Of a stretch of DNA of 62,228 nucleotides, positions 34,854 to 42,755 are shown one piece after another. The stretch covers positions 1-62,228 of the forward strand of contig CAYXWM010000008.1 in assembly GCA_964468805.1 (NCBI GenBank). Direction: 5' to 3'. The notes under the pieces are model-generated. The model made no database searches and was not told the origin of the DNA. It saw only the letters and a program-made list of their open reading frames with translations. The translations under genes were made by a program, and so were the position numbers. Origin of the DNA: CAYXWM01 sp964468805. GTDB taxonomy: Bacteria; Bacillota; Clostridia; Lachnospirales; WRBF01. The first letter of the stretch is position 1. The number at the start of each line of letters is the position of its first letter.

Positions 34854-35561
34854 TTATGTAATTCTCTTGATCTCCTCCTTAGTATAATTTAAATGCAATT
34901 CCATAATTTCAGCTGCTCTGTTGCAGTTATTTTCAAGAATTGCCTCCAACAACAATTTATGCTGTGTTTTCAGAATTATTTCGTTTTCGGGAATTTGAAG
35001 GAGTTTAGAGCGGTTAAATTTAACCGACCTTGATAATGCTATGGAAACAAAATTGCCCAGAGTTTGAAAAATTATATTTCCGGACAGTTCATATATGATT
35101 TTATGTAATTCAATATCTAGCTGTGTGCTTTCCGTATAATCAAGAGTATTTTCCGTTGCGGCAATGATACGCCTGAGGTAGTCGGGTTTGTCGGGATGAT
35201 TTTTTATATTTTCTGCTGCCTTTCTTGCACAGGCAACCTCCAGCAGGATACGCAAATCTATAATATCTTCTTCAATTTCTTCGTTTTTTAAAAGCACCGG
35301 TATGATAAGGTCAATAAAAGGCATGGGATTAAATTCAGACACAAAAGTGCCTTCGCCCGAACGCACATTTATTATTCCCAGTATTTCCATTACGCTTAAA
35401 GCCTCTCGGAGAGAACTTCTGCTTACATTCAAGGTTTCGGAAAGGCTTCTTTCGGGAGGTATTTTATCTCCTTTATTGATTGTACCGTCAGCAATCTGCT
35501 TTACGAACTGCTCTATAATATATTGATAATTTTTTTTGTTGTTTACAGGTTTAAATGCCAT
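34854..35561 (-). CDS. GntR/FadR-subfamily regulator, LldR-like
   Basis: A 235-residue repressor. The N-terminal winged helix is typical GntR: QIADGTINKGDKIPPERSLSETLNVSRSSLREALSVMEILGIINVRSGEGTFV. The C-terminal all-helical FCD domain (about residues 80-225) has RILLEVACARKAAENI, ELHKIIYELSGN and HKLLLEAILENNCNRAAEIMELHL, giving the Asp/His metal-binding pattern of FadR, LldR and GntR proteins that bind small carboxylates. It sits directly upstream of the lactate permease and a matching operator, so L-lactate is the likely ligand. The exact effector is inferred from context. Confidence 0.88.
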   Translation of the reverse strand: MAFKPVNNKKNYQYIIEQFVKQIADGTINKGDKIPPERSLSETLNVSRSSLREALSVMEILGIINVRSGEGTFVSEFNPMPFIDLIIPVLLKNEEIEEDIIDLRILLEVACARKAAENIKNHPDKPDYLRRIIAATENTLDYTESTQLDIELHKIIYELSGNIIFQTLGNFVSIALSRSVKFNRSKLLQIPENEIILKTQHKLLLEAILENNCNRAAEIMELHLNYTKEEIKRIT

Positions 35562-35947
35562 AGATTCACCTGAATTGATTCTATTGTCAAATTTGTTTGT
35601 GCAATGTTGCCGGTATTAATTAATTATATCTGCCGATACTGTTGAATTATATTTATTTATCATGCTTTAATATAATGTTAACACCATTATTTGTCAAGGT
35701 TAGTTATTTTATTGTCAATAAACTGTCGTTATTTAAACGTTATTTAAACGTTATTTAAACGTTATTTAAACGTTATTTAAACGTTATTTAAACGTTAATT
35801 AAACCAAACCTCGATTTTATGTTATAGTTTGGTTTATACAGAGACATAACATAAATAAGTGAACGGATTGGGTTATTTTCTTCTTGAAAGATTTATGTAA
35901 TTATAGTATTCTTTTTTTAGTAAATTTTATCTTGTTGGGAGGGTCTT
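35562..35947. other. Divergent regulatory region between lldR-like gene and chemoreceptor
   Basis: A 386-nt AT-rich region between divergent genes that must hold both promoters. Its main feature is the run of 11-bp tandem repeats at 35728-35804. No ORF is supported. Confidence 0.5.
35728..35804 (+). repeat. Seven tandem 11-bp repeats
   Basis: Six perfect copies and one variant of GTTATTTAAAC in a row (starts at 35728, 35739, 35750, 35761, 35772, 35783 and 35794). The unit is itself a partial palindrome (GTT...AAC), and the junctions create AACGTT. The 11-bp period is close to one helical turn, so a protein could bind on one face. It lies 144 nt before the chemoreceptor start. Confidence 0.95.
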
Positions 35948-38236
35948 ATGAGGAATAGCATTAAAGGCAAGCTTCTGCTGTTTTCTGTAGTATTGTGTGT
36001 AGTAATGATGGGAATGAATTTTTTGATAGCCATAACGTCTATGGGAAAGATAGAGTCATCTGCACTTAATAAACAGAAGGAAATATTACACGGTGATTTT
36101 GACAAGATGATTAAAGAACAAGTTCATTCCGTAATGAGCCTTTTGAATAATATAGGAGAAAAGGTAAGCAGCGGTGAATTAACTGTTGAACAAGCGAAAA
36201 TTCAAGCGGCTGATATGATTCGTAACATTAAATACGGTGACAACGGCTATTTCTGGGTAGACACCTCCGCGGGTGTTAATGTGGTGCTGAACGGAACGGA
36301 TACAGAAGGAACAAACCGCATAGATACTCAAGATGCCAACGGTGTATACTTTATAAGAGAGTTGATAAGTGCTGCCAAAAATCCGGAGGGTGGCTTTGTG
36401 GATTACGAATTTCCCAAAGAAAAATCCACCGAACCTCTTCCAAAACGTGGATTTGCAATGTATTACCGACCCTTTGACTGGGTTGTGGGCACGGGGAATT
36501 ACATAGATGAAATTGATACTTTTATTTTAAAAGCTACTGACGAGATGGCCGTCGAAAACAAAAATACATTGATTTTGGCTTTGATTTTGGGATTAGGAAC
36601 TACAGCTTTGTTTATAGTTATTTCCGTTTATTTCGCCGGTACCATTACTAAGCCCATCAGAAAATTGGCAGACATAGCTGTTAATGTTTCAAAGGGAGAT
36701 TTAAGTATAAACAACCAAATTAAAATTCCAAAGGATGAAGTGGGAGTTTTAATTCAAAATTTTAACTCTACCATAAACGTCATTAAAAACTTAATGGATG
36801 ATCTATATGAATTGGAGTATCAACATAATGATAAGGGTGACATAGACGTATTCCTGGACGAAACAAAATATTTGGGTACATATCATGACGTTGCCAACTC
36901 CATAAACAAGACCGTAATGGGTCATATTATGGTAAAGAAGCACGCTGTTGCTTGTATAAACGAAATAGTAAACGGCAACTTCGATGCTCCCATGGAAAAA
37001 CTGCCCGGTAAAAAAATATTTGTCAATAATGCCATAGAAGGCGTTCGTGAATCAATAAAACATATTAACGATGAAGTCCGTACCTTAACAGAGGCAACAA
37101 AACAGGGACACCTGGAAACCAGGATTGACGTAACAAATTTCAAGGGAGACTGGGCGAAACTTATGAGCGGTCTCAATGAAGTTCTGGAAGCTGTGGCAAC
37201 TCCCATAAAGGAAATGTCTGATGTTCTTATGTCTATGGCTAAAGGTAATTTAAATACCAAAGTCACCGGGGATTACAAGGGAGACTTTGACTTGGTCAAA
37301 AACTCTTTAAACACAACCGTTAACGCAGTTTCATCTTATATAGTTGAGATTAACAAGATTTTGTCTCAAATGGCTCAAGGCGATTTTACCGGTAAAATAG
37401 ACAGGGAATATCTTGGGGATTTCCGTACCATAAAGGAATCCATCAATAAAATAAATATTGCCTTAAATGATACCTTGAAGGAGATAGTCCTTACAGCTGA
37501 ACAGGTTTTGGACGGATCAAATCATATTTCTGTAGGTTCTGCGAATATTGCTGACGGTGCGGCAGAACAAGCAAGCTCTGTTGAGGAATTATCCGCTTCT
37601 GTGGAAATGATAGACAATCAAATTAAGAGCAACGCCTTAAACGCCTCTGAAGCGGAGAAGTTATCATCTCTTTCCGTAGAAAATGCTGACAAGGGCAATA
37701 AGGCTATGCTTGATTTACTTGATTCCATAAACGGAATAAAAGAATCATCTGCCAACATTTCTAAAATTATTAAGGTAATTGAAGATATAGCTTTCCAAAC
37801 CAACCTTTTGGCTCTTAACGCGGCAGTGGAAGCAGCACGAGCCGGCGAGCACGGTAAAGGCTTCTCGGTAGTTGCAGAGGAGGTGCGTATGCTGGCTTTA
37901 AGAAGCCAAAATGCAGCTCAGGAAACCACGGCATTAATCAATGATTCCATTTCCGGGGTTAATGAGGGAGTTAAAATTGCAGATGAAACGGCAGAGGACC
38001 TTAAACTGATAGTAAATAATGCTTCGGAGGTTTCGGGGATAATTAAGCAAATAGCAGAATCCTCCGTAAATCAAGCGGATGCCATAACTCAAATCGGTAT
38101 AGGGTTATCGCAAATTTCCGCTGTTGTTCAAAATAACTCCTCTACTTCTCAAGAAGCAGCGGCTGCCTCGGAAGAACTTAATTCCCGGGCTCAATTCTTA
38201 AAAGACAAGGTTGCTTATTTCAAACTGACACTTTAA
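35948..38236 (+). CDS. Methyl-accepting chemotaxis protein with Cache domain
   Basis: A 762-residue chemoreceptor. A first membrane helix (about residues 9-30) precedes an extracellular single-Cache domain (about 40-190; IKYGDNGYFWVDTSAG, MYYRPFDWVVGTGNYIDEID), typical of sCache_2 that binds short carboxylates. A second membrane helix (about 205-230) and HAMP (ITKPIRKLADIAVNVSKGDLS) follow. A long middle has HAMP-like repeats (MSMAKGNLNTKVTGDYKGDFD; MAQGDFTGKIDREYLGDF). The signalling domain has the hairpin tip EDIAFQTNLLALNAAVEAARAGEHGKGFSVVAEEV. Its position next to lctP and its regulator suggests sensing of lactate or a related acid; this is inference. It has GGGAGGG before the ATG and lies inside the intervening element. 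Confidence 0.93.
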   Translation: MRNSIKGKLLLFSVVLCVVMMGMNFLIAITSMGKIESSALNKQKEILHGDFDKMIKEQVHSVMSLLNNIGEKVSSGELTVEQAKIQAADMIRNIKYGDNGYFWVDTSAGVNVVLNGTDTEGTNRIDTQDANGVYFIRELISAAKNPEGGFVDYEFPKEKSTEPLPKRGFAMYYRPFDWVVGTGNYIDEIDTFILKATDEMAVENKNTLILALILGLGTTALFIVISVYFAGTITKPIRKLADIAVNVSKGDLSINNQIKIPKDEVGVLIQNFNSTINVIKNLMDDLYELEYQHNDKGDIDVFLDETKYLGTYHDVANSINKTVMGHIMVKKHAVACINEIVNGNFDAPMEKLPGKKIFVNNAIEGVRESIKHINDEVRTLTEATKQGHLETRIDVTNFKGDWAKLMSGLNEVLEAVATPIKEMSDVLMSMAKGNLNTKVTGDYKGDFDLVKNSLNTTVNAVSSYIVEINKILSQMAQGDFTGKIDREYLGDFRTIKESINKINIALNDTLKEIVLTAEQVLDGSNHISVGSANIADGAAEQASSVEELSASVEMIDNQIKSNALNASEAEKLSSLSVENADKGNKAMLDLLDSINGIKESSANISKIIKVIEDIAFQTNLLALNAAVEAARAGEHGKGFSVVAEEVRMLALRSQNAAQETTALINDSISGVNEGVKIADETAEDLKLIVNNASEVSGIIKQIAESSVNQADAITQIGIGLSQISAVVQNNSSTSQEAAAASEELNSRAQFLKDKVAYFKLTL

Positions 38237-38264
38237 GCAACCGTCGGAACAAATTATATACAAA

Positions 38265-38320
38265 AAACCTTGAGATGAACACTCCGAAAAGATGTTTATC
38301 TCAAGGTTTTTATCTTTTTT
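38265..38320 (+). terminator. Terminator after the chemoreceptor
   Basis: CCTTGAGATGAACA and TGTTTATCTCAAGG form a hairpin followed by a T-rich run, about 30 nt after the stop. Confidence 0.75.
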
Positions 38321-38495
38321 GAAGCAGTACTGCTGTGGTTTCATGTTGCAGTATTTTGCAATGCGGTTGACGACAGCTATCATAAACCTTAAGGGCGATG
38401 ATACATTCTTGTCTTAATCTGTCATGGGCATGTTTTTCATGTTTTTCACAGTCGCTAAATCTATCCTCATCTTTTTTTAATTCAAAAGCACTCAT
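38310..38495 (-). CDS. Interrupted gene, 5' part
   Basis: A 61-residue reading frame starting at the ATG at 38495, with AAAGGAGG 8 nt upstream, one of the best ribosome sites in the window. The first 43 codons (to 38367) encode a Cys/His-rich start (MSAFELKKDEDRFSDCEKHE) that leads into ALKVYDSCRQ. Then the frame crosses the GTTGAC core and enters the element, adding 18 unrelated residues (PHCKILQHETTAVLLQKR) before a stop. VYDSCRQ followed by QDCL is the N-terminal motif I recall for the protein family whose remainder lies at 30432-31172. The 61-residue product is therefore probably a truncated by-product, unless it has its own role before excision. Confidence 0.85.
   Translation of the reverse strand: MSAFELKKDEDRFSDCEKHEKHAHDRLRQECIIALKVYDSCRQPHCKILQHETTAVLLQKR
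38345..38371. other. Right recombination site of the intervening element (hybrid att)
   Basis: GTTGCAGTA (38345-38353), 4 nt, GCAATGCG (38358-38365), then core GTTGAC (38366-38371). The 21-bp arm is the inverted match of the arm at the left site (17 of 21). Outside the core is the 5' part of the interrupted gene, read on the minus strand as TGTCGTCAA, which becomes CGTCAACAAGATTGC after joining. Confidence 0.9.
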
Positions 38496-38535
38496 TATTT
38501 TTCCTCCTTTACAAGTGCTATGTCTCTCCTGATAA

Positions 38536-38562
38536 TATAATATGTACAAGAACTGTTTTGGT
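38536..38562 (-). promoter_or_regulatory. Possible promoter of the interrupted gene
   Basis: On the minus strand CATATTATA (38544-38536) fits the sigma-K -10 pattern CATANNNTA, with AC 16 bp upstream (38562-38561). The same stretch also fits a sigma-A promoter (TTCACC, 17 bp, TATTAT), so the assignment is open. The start codon is about 40 nt downstream. Confidence 0.3.
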
Positions 38563-39288
38563 GAACGATTTATTGATTAATAGAATGGGAGCTTTATGAC
38601 GGATTTTTCGTAAATAATTTAGTTTTGTCATGATCGGCCGGAATTCATAGCAAAGATAGGATATAATTAATATACTGTCATAGAGGTAAAAAAATACTTA
38701 TATACACCTTTACATTCCGGATAAAGTATATTTAACCGGTAATCATTGGATTAGTCGGCTTCTTTCAAGCCGTATTTAAGAAAATAACGCCACCGGTTTC
38801 CGTTGTTCTTTCTGTGTATTTCGGATTAAAAATATATCCGTCAATAATGATTTAAGTCGCCGAAAAAATACAATAATATAAATAAATTAATATGTACTTT
38901 AAAATGTCTTGTAGGTTAAAAACTTAACTTAACGGTTGACTGTTAATTATAGTCGTTTGGCTTCGTATTTACTGTGCCAAAGAGGTTTTTATTAAATTAA
39001 TTTACTATATATATTGAATATTTTATACAATTGGTTTATTATTATAGTAATACGGCATCTGTTGTTAAATAATAAAAACTTGATATTGCCGGTTATGCTG
39101 TACGAAGTTCAAATTTTGCCGGAATCCGGAACAATCGTTGTTTACTTACTCGGGAACGTTAATTGCAGTAAGAGCAAAAATGATTTGAATAATTCACTAT
39201 TGTTGAGTATAGTCAGCGTACCGGCCGGCGGTTATCCGGAGCATAATTTCCACTGCCGCCGTAACGTCATGAAAGGAGGTAGGTATGA
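38563..39288. other. Long AT-rich intergenic region
   Basis: About 725 nt between the interrupted gene and the 101-residue gene. It holds no ORF with both a good ribosome site and coding character, no RNA gene I recognise, and only short imperfect palindromes. It probably contains the promoter for the hprK operon, and a terminator may be present. Confidence 0.4.
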
Positions 39289-39594
39289 ATGGGAATGGTA
39301 AATAAACAACCGTTTAATTTGGATTATGTCTACACACCTGTCAATACCGAGGATTTGCGTTCTGTTAATATCAGTTTAAAAATCAATAAAGAAACAATGG
39401 AATTTTGGGTAGCCTCGGAGCAAGAGCTTGCTTTTGAAGATTTGGAAAATATAATCAAATACATTCAAGAGGTTCAGTTTAACTCAATGAGAATAAATAT
39501 AACCGAAGATTGCAAAGTATTTTTAATGCTGGGCGGTAAACAACAAGAGGTGATTTTCGCCGGGCAAAAGGTAGATAAAGCAATTCCCGTATAA
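39289..39594 (+). CDS. Hypothetical protein, 101 aa
   Basis: ATG with GGAGG 10 nt upstream. The product begins MGMVNKQPFNLDYVYTPVNT and has alternating beta segments (SVNISLKINKETMEFWVAS, SMRINITEDCKVFLMLGGK), suggesting a small beta-rich fold. There is no signal peptide or membrane helix. It is 31 nt before hprK and probably the first gene of that operon. I do not recognise a family. An internal ATG at 39295 is an alternative start. Confidence 0.6.
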   Translation: MGMVNKQPFNLDYVYTPVNTEDLRSVNISLKINKETMEFWVASEQELAFEDLENIIKYIQEVQFNSMRINITEDCKVFLMLGGKQQEVIFAGQKVDKAIPV

Positions 39595-39625
39595 GACTAA
39601 CCTTGTATAACCTACGGAGGAAAAG

Positions 39626-40549
39626 ATGCAGTCTGTAGCATTAACCGACCTGATGAAGGCTTTTAACCTAAAGCTGTTGTCCAAACAAGTTAATATAACT
39701 ACGAAACAAATACATCATGCCGAAATAAACCGGCCTGCCCTTCAATTGGCGGGGTTTTATGATTATTTTGCCCAGGGGCAATGCCAAATAATAGGCATGG
39801 TGGAATACACCTATTTAAAAAAATTGTCGGTGGAGGATAGGGTTCGAGCATTTGAGACTTTTTTGGGACATGAAATTCCTTGCTTGGTTTTCTGCCGCAG
39901 CTTGGAGCCGTTTCCGGAAGTTGTGGAAATAGCAAACAAAAATGACATTCCCATATTATCCTATGACGGAAACACCACCGAATTTATGGGCGAACTTATT
40001 CGTTATTTAAGGCTGAAATTTGCTCCGCAAATACGTTTGCACGGGGTATTGGTTGACGTTTATGGTGAAGGCCTCCTTATCATAGGCGAATCGGGCGTCG
40101 GTAAAAGCGAAACTGCTTTGGAATTGATTAAACGCGGGCATAGGTTGGTTGCTGATGACGCTGTTGATATTAAAAGAGTTTCCAAGGAAAACCTAATGGG
40201 TTCCTGCCCGGAAGTTATTCGTTATTTTATAGAACTTAGGGGCATAGGAATAATAGATGTAAAGCAGATGTTTGGGGTAGAGTCTATCAAGGACTCTCAT
40301 TCCATAGATTTAATTATAAAGCTTGAATACTGGGACAGTGAAAAAGAATACGAGCGTTTGGGGCTTGAGGAGCAGTTTATGGATATACTGGGAAACAGAG
40401 TAACCTGCAACCTGGTACCCATACGTCCCGGGCGAAATCTGGCGGTTATTTGCGAATCCGCTGCCATTAATCACAGGCAGAAAAAGATGGGTTATAACGC
40501 CGCAAAAGTTTTGGACCAAAGAGTTAATTCTTTGCAATACGGTTTTTAG
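39626..40549 (+). CDS. hprK: HPr kinase/phosphorylase
   Basis: A 307-residue bifunctional enzyme that phosphorylates and dephosphorylates a serine of HPr, controlling carbon catabolite repression in Bacillota. The N-terminal domain (1-125) is followed by the kinase core with HGVLVDVYGEGLLIIGESGVGKSETALELIKRGHRLVADDAVDI, which holds the P-loop and catalytic aspartates. The HprK signature is ELRGIGIIDVKQMFGVESI. The C-terminus IRPGRNLAVICESAAINHRQKKMGYNAAKVL is complete. An intact kinase matches the conserved Ser in the HPr-like protein encoded at 43691. Confidence 0.95.
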   Translation: MQSVALTDLMKAFNLKLLSKQVNITTKQIHHAEINRPALQLAGFYDYFAQGQCQIIGMVEYTYLKKLSVEDRVRAFETFLGHEIPCLVFCRSLEPFPEVVEIANKNDIPILSYDGNTTEFMGELIRYLRLKFAPQIRLHGVLVDVYGEGLLIIGESGVGKSETALELIKRGHRLVADDAVDIKRVSKENLMGSCPEVIRYFIELRGIGIIDVKQMFGVESIKDSHSIDLIIKLEYWDSEKEYERLGLEEQFMDILGNRVTCNLVPIRPGRNLAVICESAAINHRQKKMGYNAAKVLDQRVNSLQYGF

Positions 40550-40663
40550 GCTGTGTTTACGCAAACCGATTATGAGTATTTATTTCCGGTTTGTGTGAAC
40601 ACGTCGTAATAGAATTTATAGTAATTTTTAATTTGTAACTTAATTATTTACGGAGGTGTGTTT

Positions 40664-41569
40664 TTGCCGGATTTGTTCAAAATATTCAACGAAACCTTTA
40701 ATTCCAAGCAGCTAATGCCAAATGTAAGCATGAAAGAACATACCTCTTTTAAAATTGGCGGCAATTGCGATTTAATGGTATTTCCGCATACCGTTGATGA
40801 AGTTATTTCAGCAGTAAAGTTATGCAAAGCAAATGATATACCCTATTATATTCTGGGTAACGGTTCCAATCTTTTGGTGAAGGATCGGGGATTCAGAGGG
40901 GTAATGATTAAAATTTCCAATTCCTTTGCGGAAATTAAGTTGGAGGGAAATTGCATATATGCTCAAGCCGGAGCTTCCTTGTCAAGTCTTGCGAACATCG
41001 CAAAAAAGCACAGTTTAACCGGATTTGAGTTTGCCTCCGGCATACCGGGTACTCTTGGCGGAGCAATTTGCATGAACGCAGGTGCCTATGACGGAGAAAT
41101 CAAAAACGTACTGGAAAGTGCGGAAGTATTAACTCCCGAAGGCAATGTATTAACACTTTCCGCCGACGACCTACAGCTTGGTTATCGCAGTTCAATTATT
41201 CCAAAAATGCAATACATAGTATTGTCGGCAAAGCTTGTTCTTAAAGACGGCTCTTTTGATGAAATTTCGTCAAAGATGCAAGAGTTTAATCATAGCCGCA
41301 AGACCAAGCAACCTTTGGAGCTTCCGTCTGCCGGAAGTACGTTTAAAAGACCACCTGGGCATTTTGCCGGAAAGTTAATTATGGATTGCAATTTGGCAGG
41401 TTTCAGCGTTGGCTCGGCTCAGGTTTCTCCCAAACACTGTGGATTTGTGGTAAATAACGGAAATGCAACCGCCGCAGAAGTTTTGGAATTAATAGAAACC
41501 GTTAGGGAACGGGTTTTCGATACCTTTGGAGTTATGCTGGAGCCTGAAATCAAAATAATAGGTGAATAA
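40664..41569 (+). CDS. murB: UDP-N-acetylmuramate dehydrogenase
   Basis: An approximately 301-residue FAD/NADPH enzyme that reduces UDP-GlcNAc-enolpyruvate to UDP-MurNAc in peptidoglycan synthesis. Motifs: MKEHTSFKIGGNCDLMVFP, YYILGNGSNLLVKDRGFRGVMIK, GFEFASGIPGTLGGAICMNAGAYDGEI, YRSSIIPKMQYIVLSAKL, LPSAGSTFKRP and FVVNNGNATAAEVLELIE. The missing Tyr-loop and short C-terminus indicate the type II (Bacillota) form. I chose the TTG at 40664 (GGAGG 7 nt upstream) over the GTG at 40658, which is too close to that site. It follows hprK by about 110 nt. Confidence 0.94.
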   Translation: MPDLFKIFNETFNSKQLMPNVSMKEHTSFKIGGNCDLMVFPHTVDEVISAVKLCKANDIPYYILGNGSNLLVKDRGFRGVMIKISNSFAEIKLEGNCIYAQAGASLSSLANIAKKHSLTGFEFASGIPGTLGGAICMNAGAYDGEIKNVLESAEVLTPEGNVLTLSADDLQLGYRSSIIPKMQYIVLSAKLVLKDGSFDEISSKMQEFNHSRKTKQPLELPSAGSTFKRPPGHFAGKLIMDCNLAGFSVGSAQVSPKHCGFVVNNGNATAAEVLELIETVRERVFDTFGVMLEPEIKIIGE

Positions 41570-41785
41570 CAATCCCGAGTTTTCGGGTACATATTTTTTA
41601 ATCGAAACATATTTGCCGGAGTTTTTTGCATAATAAAATAAGAACTTGTATTTAAAATGAAACTTTCAATTCCGGGTACGGTCGGTACAGTAAGCTTTTG
41701 CAAGCCGGGCTGTGGAATTTACTTTGGAGTTATTAAGTAATCGCCGGACTAACATTAAAAATTGCTCTTTTTTTCGGGGGTGCAT

Positions 41786-42643
41786 ATGCAGTTTGTCATA
41801 GTAACGGGTATGTCGGGTGCCGGAAAGTCCACCGTGTTACGTTTTATGGAGGATTTTGGATTTTTTTGTGCCGATAACCTTCCTCCGTCTTTAATATCAA
41901 AATTTGCCGAGGTTTGCTTTAGGTCAGGCTCGGACATTGAGAATGTGGCTTTGGGCATAGATATACGTGGGGGTAGACTATTCGATGACCTTTTCGAGGG
42001 CTTATCTTATCTAACCAATTCGGACTACAAAACCTGTATTCTGTTTTTGGATTCTTCAGACGAGGTGCTCCTAAATCGTTATAAGGAATCCCGTCGTTCT
42101 CATCCTTTGGCAAAGAGCGACCGCGTAATAACGGGAATAATGAAAGAGCGTGAATTGCTGGAGGAAGTTAAAAAACACGCTACTTTTATTATGGATACTT
42201 CCTATACCCTAACCAGGGAACTAAAAGAAAAACTTAGGGAAATATTTCTGGATAACATACAGTTTAACAGCTTAATGATAACGGTATTGTCTTTCGGGTT
42301 CAAATACGGTATGCCCTCCGACTCGGACTTGGTATTTGACGTGCGTTTTATTCCCAATCCTTTTTATGTTCCCGAATTGAAACATTTGACGGGTAATGAC
42401 CCTCAGGTAAGGGATTACGTATTTAATTGCTCGGAAACACACGAATTTTTAAAAAAATTAACCGACATGGTTTCCTTCCTGATACCGTATTATATAAAAG
42501 AAGGAAAAAATCAACTTGTTATCAGCATAGGTTGCACCGGAGGAAAACACCGTTCAGTGAGCATTGCTAATGCACTGTTTAGTGCTTTGCATGATACGGG
42601 GAACTCCGTCTCCGTCAATCACAGAGATATTTCCAAAAAGTAA
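41786..42643 (+). CDS. rapZ: RNase adapter / nucleotide-binding protein RapZ
   Basis: A 285-residue P-loop protein (YvcJ/RapZ). The N-terminal Walker A is VIVTGMSGAGKSTVLRFMEDFGFFCADNLPP, where the DNLP signature is diagnostic. ILFLDSSDEVLLNRYKESRRSHPL follows. The C-terminal domain has VLSFGFKYGMPSDSDLVFDVRFIPNPFYVPELKHLTG and ISIGCTGGKHRSVSIAN. The ATG at 41786 with GGGGGTG upstream is preferred over the TTG at 41762. In Bacilli, a mgfK/yvcK gene usually lies between rapZ and whiA; here whiA follows directly, so mgfK is missing from the block. Confidence 0.94.
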   Translation: MQFVIVTGMSGAGKSTVLRFMEDFGFFCADNLPPSLISKFAEVCFRSGSDIENVALGIDIRGGRLFDDLFEGLSYLTNSDYKTCILFLDSSDEVLLNRYKESRRSHPLAKSDRVITGIMKERELLEEVKKHATFIMDTSYTLTRELKEKLREIFLDNIQFNSLMITVLSFGFKYGMPSDSDLVFDVRFIPNPFYVPELKHLTGNDPQVRDYVFNCSETHEFLKKLTDMVSFLIPYYIKEGKNQLVISIGCTGGKHRSVSIANALFSALHDTGNSVSVNHRDISKK

Positions 42644-42755
42644 ACCTCGGTTTGGGACAAGTAAATAATTTCAAAAGTTCCATAAAATAATTTCATGGAA
42701 CACACATTAATTTAACCCACAATAAAACAATATATTTGTATAACAAGGTGATGGC

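Larger units (their letters stand above)
31174..38368. mobile_element. 7.2-kb skin-like intervening element with serine recombinase and lactate cargo
   Basis: The element is bounded by two copies of GTTGAC, 7,194 bp apart and in direct orientation, that interrupt one minus-strand gene. Inside each core is a 21-bp arm, inverted relative to the other and matching at 17 of 21 positions (CGCATTGC, 4 variable, TACTGCAAC). Content from the left: a 56-residue ORF, a large serine recombinase, L-lactate permease and its FadR-type regulator (minus strand), and a Cache chemoreceptor. No phage structural, replication or conjugation genes are seen. Excision between the cores would restore VYDSCRQ to QDCLTACEIG in frame. 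That sporulation triggers excision is inferred by analogy with skin-type elements; the recombination sites themselves are visible. Confidence 0.88.

Noticed and set aside
31174..38368. Ordinary prophage or integrative conjugative element
   Set aside because: No capsid, tail, lysis, replication, relaxase or type IV secretion genes; cargo is lactate and chemotaxis genes only.
39014..39301. 95-residue ORF upstream of the 101-residue gene
   Set aside because: No ribosome site; the composition is that of AT-rich noncoding DNA at first, and the end overlaps the ribosome site of the next gene in another frame.
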